17,816 nt of DNA from contig JAEUWP010000568.1 in the NCBI GenBank assembly GCA_018524725.1, forward strand, positions 1 through 17,816. Reading direction: 5' to 3'. The DNA is from Podaxis mareebaensis (Eukaryota; Basidiomycota; Agaricomycetes; Agaricales; Agaricaceae). Each line of letters starts with the position of its first letter. The first letter of the stretch is position 1. Of the stretch, positions 9,954 to 17,816 are shown one piece after another. Below the pieces are notes generated by a model. It saw only the letters and a list, made by a program, of their open reading frames with translations, searched no databases and was not told where the DNA came from. Position numbers and translations under genes: made by a program.

Positions 9954-11897
9954 ATGGAACTTTGATTCTGAAGGATATTTCGACGAGTGAAGGGAATTAC
10001 ACTTGTGATAAAGAAGTGATTATGCTTAGATAGAGCTATAATCTATCAGGATATAAATTTCCATTGAAAAGTACCACTGAGAAGAGGCTTTGCTGTGGAT
10101 GCTCAGTTGTTGAAAGGGAAAGGAAATTTATTAGAAGTGAAATTTTAAAGTTGCCAAACTGGATAATTCAAAATTGCGAAAACAATCACATTCGACAGCC
10201 CGACAAGAGGAAAAGTCTTCAAGGATCCCACAACAGGAGAGTGGTATTACAAAGATGCAAGAAATAAACCCCACTTCTTCGAAGCTTCAATCCAAAGAAG
10301 ACTTAATGAAGAATATTCAGCAGAAGTCCAATCCAAAAACCTTTCAAGACAAGATCAGCAACAAATTAACAAAGCTCAAAGAAACCTTGAAACCGAAAAC
10401 TGATTTGCAGGACTCGCAGCAGCACTTAACACACTGCAACAGGTCTCAAGACAACCAAGTGTCGAAGAAGTCACTGAGGATCTTGCCAGATTCAATCTCT
10501 CCTCTCAAATGAAAGGAAAGCAACCCCAATCTTCATCGTCTATTCAAGAGCAAAGATATTCTAGCAATCCAACAACGACTGCTCAATCAATACCAGGGAC
10601 TGGATATCAGTTCTCTTCCTTGGCTGGAACAACAGTACCACAAGCAACAACTTATCAGTCAATTAGCGGATCTTGGGGAACAAATCCGAGAACTCCAGCT
10701 AGAAGAAGAACAACTTCAGGAAGTTCAGGGAGTCACAGAAGAAGCCCTTCACCTCCACAATCTTCAGGAGCCACTATGTCTACAAACCAGAACACCAACT
10801 TTGAGTACCCAAAGCCTATGAGGTTCTATGGAGACCCTGCACAGTACAGAAGTTGGAAATCCCTCGTTGAGCTATACTTCAAATCCTATGGTATCACTGA
10901 CCATGCCACAAAGGTCAACTATGCCCTTGCTTTACTTGATGGAGCAGCATCAGCATGGTGACAGGATTATCTTTCAACACATGCGAGAGATGCAACTCAA
11001 CAAACATGGGATGAGTTCACAAATGACCTCAACCAGTCTTTTGCCCCAGTACAACAGACATTCAAGGCTGAACAGGCATTACGAAACCTCCGGCAGCATG
11101 GCAGATATATCAAGGAATATATCTCAGAATTCTCAGTCCTCGCTTCCCAAGCAGGACTCACAGACAGTGTGGCCCTTTGGGCATACTTTGTGAACAGACT
11201 TGACCCTGCTGTCAGACACGAAGCACTTAGAAGTACCACAGACACAATTACACAGTAGAAGAATGCAGCAAGAAATGCCCACAGAATTGTTCAGGAACAA
11301 TGCAAGTATAGAGCAGCAATCAATGGAAGAATTTCCTATACAAAGAAAGGATAAAGGAAAACAAAAGGCTACAGAATCCAACCCCGTTATCAAAATATTG
11401 CCTCCCAACCAGTCTTACCTCAATACAGGAGAAGCGAGTGGGATATGGACATCAATCATCTCACTGACTACTTCGATGAGCTCGGATTCTCTGATGGAGA
11501 ACATGAGCAGGATTCTGATGAAGAAGAAGAAGAAAATGAATCAGAAGACCTACAAGATATACAACCTTCCAAACCAGGAGTTCATAACAGTGAAAGAATG
11601 CCAAGCAATGCCATATCACACCTCATTAACAATGTACTTACCGACAAGCAGCGAACAGCAATCAAGAACGGAGAATGTTTCTTTTGTAAGAAGAAGGGAC
11701 ATTTCTACAGACAATGCCCATCTAGAAGAAGTTACACCACAAAGAACAAGTGGAATAATTTTGTATCCAAAGGAAAACCAAAGAAACCCTTCACTAGAAA
11801 GAAAAGACAAATCAATCCAAATGCTATGGTCTATGCCATCGAAAATGGAATAGAAGATGAACAAATGGAAGAATTTTCTCAAGATGAAAATTTTTGA
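9954..11897 (+). pseudogene. gag: gag of the chromovirus, interrupted
   Basis: One frame reads through this interval with no frame change. From about 10167 it is clearly protein-like; the part from the ATG at 9954 is less certain. A gag core of the Retrotrans_gag type lies at about 10800-11240 (MRFYGDP, then a YF-SYG segment and LLDGAASAW, with the RNA-capsid helices following). An acidic stretch at 11506-11550 precedes a zinc knuckle C-X2-C-X4-H-X4-C (CFFCKKKGHFYRQC) and a basic tail. In-frame stops are TGA at 9963, 9969, 10017, 10065, 10401 and 10959, TAA at 10146, 10164 and 11352, and TAG at 11256. The frame ends in TGA at 11895-11897. The product would form the virus-like particle and bind element RNA. 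As it stands no full protein can be made by standard decoding. Confidence 0.75.
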
Positions 11898-11933
11898 GTA
11901 GCTCAGAAGATCAGCTTAACATTGTTGATCTTC
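11888..11933 (+). promoter_or_regulatory. Probable -1 ribosomal frameshift site between gag and pol
   Basis: The heptamer A-AAT-TTT (11888-11894, gag phase) fits the X-XXY-YYZ slippery consensus and sits directly before the gag TGA at 11895. After an 11-base spacer comes a hairpin: 10 paired bases at 11906-11915 and 11924-11933 (nine Watson-Crick, one G-T) around an 8-base loop. The pol frame is closed by TGA at 11885-11887, so the shift can only happen in this heptamer. The spacer is a little longer than the usual 5-9 bases. The direction matches the pol phase exactly. Confidence 0.65.
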
Positions 11934-14900
11934 ATGCATCTAAAGGAAAATGCCTACTAATCCCAACAGAAATACTAACACCCAAAGGAACATATAAAAT
12001 CAAAGCATTATTAGATTCAGGAGCCAGTGGCCAATTTATATTGCCAAACTTAGTCAAGAATCTAAAATTAACCAAGAAGCCACTTAAGAAAATACAATAC
12101 ATCTATAATGCTGATGGATCAAGAAATTCAGGAACAAAAACAACACATTATGCTGAAATCAAAATCAAAATTAATGACAAGATCATGAATATAAAGCCAA
12201 AAATAATCAATCTAGGCTATAAAGAACTATTTATAGGCATATCATGGTTACAAAAATACAACCCAGACATAGATTGGGAAAGAAAAACATTGAAATGGCA
12301 CAATGAAGAATCGCAAACCATACAACTAACTGAATACAAATCTAAACAGATGATTAATAGTATTGACCTTAGTCAATATATAGATTCAGAAGATGACAAA
12401 GAAGATCTAGAGATAAACATTAAACATAACACCTCTCAAGATCTTTACAACAAAACAGAAGAAACCAAGAAGAAAGAGTCTGATCCTTTGAAAGTAGTAC
12501 CAAAGAAATTCCATAAATTTCTTAAGGTATTCAGTAAAGAGAAATCAGAAAGAATGCCACCAAGATGTCCTTGGGATCATAAAATCGAAGTCAATGAAAC
12601 CTTCGTTCCAAAACAAATGCCTATCTACCACCTTACACCTCAGGAATGTAAAGAACTAGACAAATTCATAGAAGAAAATTTACAAAAGGGATACATTCGT
12701 AAATCACAATCACCAATGGCCTCATCTTTCTTCTTTGTAGGAAAGAAAGGAGGAGATTTATGCCCTTGTCAAGACTATCGCTATCTTAATGATCACACTA
12801 TTAAGAATGCTCATCCAATTCCTAACATCTCAAGAATAATGGATAAACTTAAAGGAGCCAAATATTTCACTAAACTAGACATTCATCTAGGCTATAACAA
12901 TATTAGAATTCGAGAAGGAGATGAATGGAAAGCAGCCTTTCGAACCCCAAATGGTTTATACAAACCCACAGTCATGTTCTTTGGCATGACAAATTCACCC
13001 GCTACATTCCAATCTATGATGGATCATCTCTTCCAAGAACCACTGTCTAAAGAAGAAACTATCATCTACATGGACGACATTCTCATCCCAGCCAAAACTA
13101 TCAAAGAACTCAATCACTATACTACTAAAGTTCTAGAAATTCTAGACAAAAATGATCTTTATCTAAAAACAGAGAAATGCGAATTCGAGAAACAACATCT
13201 AGAATACCTTGGATTCATAATCAAACCAGATTCCATTGAAATGGATCCAATAAAACTCAAAGGAATAGAAGATTGGCCTATTCCTCAAACAGCAAAGAAT
13301 GTTCAACAGTTCATTGGTTTTTGTAACTTCTACAGAAAGTTTATCAAAAACTATGCCCAAATTGCACAGCCTTTACATACACTTATGCAGAAAACAAAGA
13401 AATTTGAATGGAATCCAGAAGCACAGAAGGCATTCAAACTTCTAAAGCAACAATTCTTACAATGCCCCATTCTATCAATGGTAGATGAAAACCAACTATT
13501 TGAAATAGAATGTGATGCATCAGCATATGCTATCGGAGCAGTACTCCTACAAAGAGACTCAAATGGAGATAAACATCCAGTAGCATACTTCTCTAAAGCA
13601 CTAAATCAAGCCGAAAGGAACTATCATACTTCTGACTGAGAATTCCTTGCTATTATTAAAGCATTAAAGGAATGGAGACATTACTTGGAAGGATCTGCAC
13701 ACCAAGTAATCATATGGTCTGATCATGAGAACCTGATCAGATGGTGAGAACCACAACAACTTAGTCATCGACAAGCAAGATGGATGCTATACATGACTAA
13801 ATTTAACTATGTCATCAAACATCTTCCAGGCAATCAAAATGTACTAGCAGATGCACTTAGTAGAAGACTGGATTTAGTACCTGAAGGAACCGACAATGAA
13901 AATCTGATAGCCATCCCATCAGAGAAGTTCATTAACTTCCTTTCTGAAGACCTAAAACAGGAGATTGTCAAGAAGAAGTCAAAAATCCACATGCAAGACC
14001 GATTTACATCAGATGACAAAGACTTCATCTGATTCCAAAATAAGATTGTCATACCTGATGATCCGGATATCAAACAGAAAATTTTACAATTTGTACACAA
14101 CTACCCTACTTCAGGACATCCAGGAATAAGAGATACATTACAGAAACTTCAGAAAGAAGTTTACTGGCCAGGAATGAACACCTATGTCCACAACTATGTG
14201 AAAGGATGCCCAACATGTCAACAATACAAAATAAACTGACATCCAACAAAACCTCCATTACAACCAATCAAGGGACCAACTTCTACCCGTCCATTCAGTC
14301 AAATATCCATGGATCTCATCACAGGTCTACCCCCAGATGATGGATATGATGCTATTTTGTCCATAGTGGACCATGGACTTATGAAAGGGATAATCTTAAC
14401 AGCTACTCGGAAAACTGCAACCTCTGATGACATTGCTGAAATCCTAATTGAGAAAGTCTTTTCCAAATATGGAACACCTCAAAAGGTCATCTCAGATTGA
14501 GACCCTAGATTTGCAGCCAAATCAATGCAAGAATTCTATAAGAAGCTAAACATAGAACCAGCTATGTCAACTGCTTATCACCCACAAACAGACAGAACAA
14601 CAGAACGGTACAATCAAGAAATAGAATTCTACTTAGCTGTTTATACTTCAAAAAACCCACATTCATGGAGAAGAGCACTACCCATGATTGAATTCATTCA
14701 TAATACTAAACCACATGCAGGAAGAGTGAACACACCATATGAATTGATCTTAGGCTATAATCCTAAAGCAATCATAGAAACTGAAGGAGAATCTAAAGTA
14801 CCTTCAATCAATGAAAAGATTCTATCTTTAGAACAAATGAGAGAAGCAGCACTTGAAGCACATGAACAAATGCGAAAAGTAATGACTGCCAGACAAAACA

Positions 14901-15343
14901 AACCTTGGAATCCATTCAAGGTTGGAGACAAAGTATGGTTAGACAATCGAAACCTACCTCTTCCTTACACTTCAAAGAAGTTAAACCAAAGAAGAGAAGG
15001 ACCTTTTACCATTCTATGACAAATATCACCTGTTACCTATGAACTAAAACTTCCCATAAAATGGAAGATTCACAACAAGTTTCACGCTTCACTTCTCACA
15101 CCAGTAGTCAAAAATAACATCTATAGAAAACACCACACTAATCCACCACCAATTCTCATCTCAGGAGAAGAAGAATACAAAGTTGAAGCAATCTTGAAAC
15201 ACAGGATTCAAAGAAGACACTTGGAATATCTGATATGTTGGAAAGGATATGGACCAACTGAGGACTCATGGGAACCTGAAGAAAACTTAGAAAATGCAAA
15301 ATGAATACTTCAGGAGTTTAAAAGACAGAAGAAACTTGCCTAA
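11888..15343 (+). pseudogene. pol: pol of the chromovirus: protease-RT-RNase H-integrase-chromodomain, seven internal TGA
   Basis: The frame runs without indels to a TAA at 15341-15343. In order: an aspartic protease with DSGA at about 12014; reverse transcriptase with the first catalytic Asp in TKLD near 12880 and YMDD near 13070; RNase H with CDASAYAIGA near 13510, a Glu just after the TGA at 13637, and WSDHENL; an integrase zinc-binding H-H-C-C at about 14096-14220; a catalytic core with Asp at 14312, Asp at 14495 and Glu at 14603, the last two exactly 35 residues apart; a GPF module near 15000; and a chromodomain at about 15170-15330 (YLICWKGYG, EDSWEPEENL). Internal stops, all TGA, are at 13637, 13745, 14030, 14237, 14498, 15017 and 15302. 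The one at 14498 replaces the Arg usual in the SD-R-DPRF integrase motif. Catalytic residues are otherwise present, so decay looks young or of one chemical kind. Confidence 0.9.
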
Positions 15344-15357
15344 CATTCCTCAGACCA

Positions 15358-16647
15358 ATGTCCTCTGCTACTAATGAAAACATCCTCTCTACAACCTCGA
15401 ATCCTCCCTCTCCAAAGCCTGAGGCAAAGGGAAAGACTCTCCCAAGCTGCCAAGCTTCACCACAACCTCAACCAGGTCAAGCTGAAGTACCCAGTAGTGA
15501 AGTTGCCGCCTTACAACGCATCTTTCTACATGAGGGAACAGCCCATGACTTTATGTCTGGTTATGGCAGGAATCATAAATTCCTTAACCTTTGCAACTCC
15601 ATCAGGCTTGTGCTTGATGAGTTTGCTACTGTGCGAAGCCATTATATCACACAATCCAAGAAATTGGACACCTCTATTCGTGAACTGGCATGCAGTCTCC
15701 CTGCAGGTCCCTATATTGGGAACATCATCTGGAAGATCAGGACCATTGAGCCTGACTTCTATCTACAGCCTGCAGCAATCAGCAAACCAGCTCTGGATGG
15801 ATTTACACCATGTCCTAGCTGCCCCTGAGAACTTGCAACTTGACCATCTACCACTTCTTTGCTGGAATCTCCCAAATCTGATGAATTGGCTAAAGATGGT
15901 AACAATCATCTGACTAAGCCAACTTCAGAAAATGGTCGACACCCTCAAGAAACTCCCACCATACGTCTTCCAAATATATGACTCCGAAACTGACCCTGCT
16001 GCTTATGTAGTCGAGTGGGCCATTTCCAGACACAGTATGAAATGTACTACTGTGTCCACTGCAAGTGTTCCACCCCTGGACACTTTTCCAAGTTTTGCTC
16101 CAGAAATCCTTATTCAGGCATTGATTGAAGGAACCTACCCACAACTGCCTTGGAAAAATTGGAGCAACTTGAAGATGACAGGATCACCTCAATCATTTGA
16201 GGACAACCTTCCATCACCACCAACAACTTACACAACAGTACCAAATTGGATATTGGAATACCCACACCTCCAAACTCCCCTACCAACACCACCACCAAGC
16301 CAGACAACCACTCAGGAACCGAGCCAACTTCCCACACCAACAGACTTAATTGGGTTACCTTTACCCTCAGCCCCACTTACCATCCCACAAAGCAAGCTTC
16401 TAAGAAGCACACCACTTCCACCATTGACCCATGAGTCAGTCGACTCCAACAATTTTCCAGAACTACCGCCTATCATCATGCTCGAGGAAACCCTCATGCA
16501 ACATTTGCCAGAACTTCCAGTAACAAACAATATCCTTTCTCATCTTCAACCAGATATGCCTACTTATCAGACAATTACAATGCTGATTTTGAATTTGACT
16601 TCGACGATGAGGCTATCTACAACATAGATGGTGAAGGACATTACTAA
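15358..16647 (+). pseudogene. Extra ORF after pol with tandem zinc knuckles, seven internal TGA
   Basis: An ATG 14 bases after the pol TAA opens a frame that continues, without indels, to a TAA at 16645-16647 (429 codons). The first 156 codons are open: a Ser/Pro/Gln-rich start, then a helical-looking region. Internal stops, all TGA, are at 15826, 15841, 15979, 15991, 16126, 16198 and 16432. A tandem zinc-knuckle module follows. The first (15997-16038) has C-X2-C-X4-H but Tyr in place of the last Cys (TAT at 16036). Four residues later the second (16051-16098) has C-X2-C-X6-H-X4-C. A Thr/Pro-rich linker and an acidic end (FDFDDEA near the C-terminus) close it. It is probably a nucleic-acid-binding protein. 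Chromovirus pol is normally followed by the 3' LTR, so this is either an accessory gene in the env position or part of an adjacent element. Longer apparent frames in other phases here are shadows. Confidence 0.6.
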
Positions 16648-16818
16648 AAAGCATTACTAATTAGCTACAAGCCAAGTAGTTGATTAGATAAGGAAGAATA
16701 GTTATTAATCTAACTATAGCAGAGTAGTAGATTAGTAAGATAACAAATATACACAATCAACTGTGTTCGATCCAACACGAGGCTAGCTAAAATTTATCCA
16801 TCTATCATACTTGACATT
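16648..16818. other. AT-rich spacer between the two zinc-knuckle ORFs
   Basis: Non-coding. It contains the related segments AGTAGTTGATTAGATAAG and AGTAGTAGATTAGTAAG, a small hairpin TAGTTA-TTAATC-TAACTA, and near 16763 GTGTTCGATCCAACAC, a 5-bp hairpin whose loop resembles a B box. It could be a promoter or remnant LTR, but it is only 171 bases long and has no match at 9.1-9.9 kb that I can see. Confidence 0.35.
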
Positions 16819-17816
16819 ATGAGCAGCAACCTCCATATCAAAATTGATCCGGCTACTCTTCTTTCTCCCAATTCACTTTCTCCGAATCACCCTCTAGCTC
16901 CATAGATCATTCTGACCACTTCTCCTGAGATCAAACCACCCTCTAAGGGTCATGAACAATGGACCAACCTCCATAATGCTGCTACCTGTATTCAGAACCC
17001 TGAATACAACATCCCATCCAAGCATCACGATGAATATCGTATTTGTTTCACAAAACAAATGGCAATACTCACCCTATCCTACCTATGTGAGGTATCACCT
17101 CAGTCTATTCCCAGAATTGTGGATCCGACATCCACTCCTGAGCCATTTAGTCGAGAACTGACCCCACTTCTAGAACCACCTCAAGGAAGACCATTCAACT
17201 TTACATATCAAACTGACCCCTTCCTTAACAAAGGACTAATCACTGAAGAGAAGTTACCTCTTCAACAACAACCCAACATCTCCCTCTTCCCTTCTCTCTA
17301 CCACATTATCGACAAACTTTGGAGGTCAGAAAACCCAATAGCCAATGTACCCGACTGGGAGCAGAAGGTTATCAATCGAACCCTTCCCCTTGATAAAGTC
17401 GCTTTACTCCCTACATCGCTTCAACGAGCATATGAAAATGGATGTTGGAAATGCAGGTCAGTAGGACATCTGGGATATCAATGTCTGAAATACTCCTGTA
17501 GGTTCTGCAACGGGAATGGTCACTACAGTTGGAAATGCAAAAATCGTCCTCACTCACCCATTGCTCCCTCACCACATCTCACACCTATGTGATGAATGCC
17601 CACAACTATGATTTGGAAGCATTGTCATTATACAAAGAACAGTGGAGTTTTAGGACAACAACAATGACAAAATCCATTGATTGGACAATTAAATGCTCAA
17701 CTACCTCCTCCAGTAGAAAGAAACATAAACGCTATACAGAATCCAACCACTGCATACTACTATAATACAGAACAACAAAAACTAGATATCAGAACTGTAT
17801 TCCCTAGTAACCAACA
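16819..17816 (+). pseudogene. Second ORF with tandem zinc knuckles, interrupted and cut by the window end
   Basis: From the ATG at 16819 a single frame reads to the window edge with stops TAG at 16903 and TGA at 17590, 17593 and 17665. The first 200 codons have no domain I know. Two perfect CCHC knuckles follow, C-X2-C-X4-H-X4-C at 17443-17484 and again at 17497-17538, with a 4-residue spacer, the same architecture as the ORF at 15358. After them comes a Gln/Asn/Pro-rich stretch (about 17640-17816). Retroelement Gag proteins commonly end in such knuckles, so this may be the gag of another element or a second accessory ORF of the same one. The continuation outside the window would decide. Confidence 0.55.

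Larger units (their letters stand above)
9076..16647 (+). mobile_element. Degenerate Ty3/Gypsy chromovirus (Metaviridae), ends not defined
   Basis: Gag, protease, reverse transcriptase, RNase H, integrase and a C-terminal chromodomain occur in the Ty3/Gypsy order, with integrase after RNase H. The chromodomain places it among the chromoviruses. Coding frames survive over more than 5 kb without indels, but many TGA codons interrupt them. The region is about 63% A+T by impression and strongly CpG-depleted. The left limit is the TG start near 9076. The right limit includes an extra ORF after pol whose membership in the element is uncertain; the secure core is about 10.17-15.34 kb. No LTR pair or target-site duplication could be matched by eye. 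Confidence 0.75.

Noticed and set aside
11200..11853. 217-codon frame overlapping the second half of gag
   Set aside because: Different phase from the frame that encodes the CCHC knuckle and acidic region; a shadow kept open by AT-rich, stop-poor composition.
15374..15913. 179-codon frame overlapping the ORF after pol
   Set aside because: Shadow of the frame starting at 15358, which continues in phase through the zinc knuckles to 16647.
15932..16627. 231-codon uninterrupted frame after pol
   Set aside because: Although open, it is in a different phase from the zinc-knuckle module and the acidic C-terminal end; the interrupted frame in the phase of 15358 is the meaningful one.
16763..16778. 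GTGTTCGATCCAACAC as a tRNA or SINE B box
   Set aside because: No A box or acceptor-stem partner upstream; only a 5-bp hairpin.
9076..16818. LTR pair formed by 9.08-9.9 kb and 16.65-16.82 kb
   Set aside because: I could not find shared long words between the two segments; similarity is limited to AT-rich composition, so no LTR pair is claimed.

Overview
The window looks like the nuclear genome of an agaricomycete (mushroom-forming) basidiomycete. The left half is CpG-rich, with short (55-63 bp) GT-AG introns. It carries two genes of a multi-pass membrane protein family that I know only as hypothetical agaricomycete proteins. The right half is AT-rich and CpG-poor and is filled with decayed retroelements. 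The species cannot be fixed from the sequence.

Layout. 1-1541: no convincing gene. 1542-3169: four-exon membrane-protein gene A (485 aa after splicing). 3170-6189: mostly non-coding, with one weak two-exon candidate at 4673-5217. 6190-7899: four-exon paralogue B (511 aa). A and B have three introns at the same sites and in the same phases, and an identical 172-bp second exon. They differ completely in their N-terminal halves: A is Pro/His-rich with an SH3-ligand-like motif, while B has three 11-residue Asn/Gln/Gly repeats. 7900-8500: a GTT microsatellite, a short tandem array and a tRNA-like B box on the minus strand (possible SINE remnant). From about 8.48 kb CpG becomes scarce.

From about 9.08 kb to at least 15.34 kb lies a degenerate Ty3/Gypsy chromovirus: a hairpin-rich leader or LTR-like region; gag (gag core and CCHC knuckle); a probable -1 frameshift site; and pol (protease, RT, RNase H, integrase, GPF module, chromodomain). 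Another ORF starts 14 bases after pol and ends in a tandem zinc-knuckle module. A second ORF with the same module starts at 16819 and runs off the window. No matching LTR pair was found, so the element ends are uncertain.

The most striking signals are these. (1) All 14 internal stops in pol and the following ORF are TGA, with no reading-frame loss and natural TAA ends, as expected from CGA-to-TGA decay at methylated CpG. (2) The gag/pol junction can be crossed only inside one AAATTTT heptamer, which is followed by a 10-bp hairpin. (3) There are two consecutive tandem zinc-knuckle ORFs where an element of this type would normally end. (4) Close-spaced perfect hairpins cluster at 9.09-9.47 kb.
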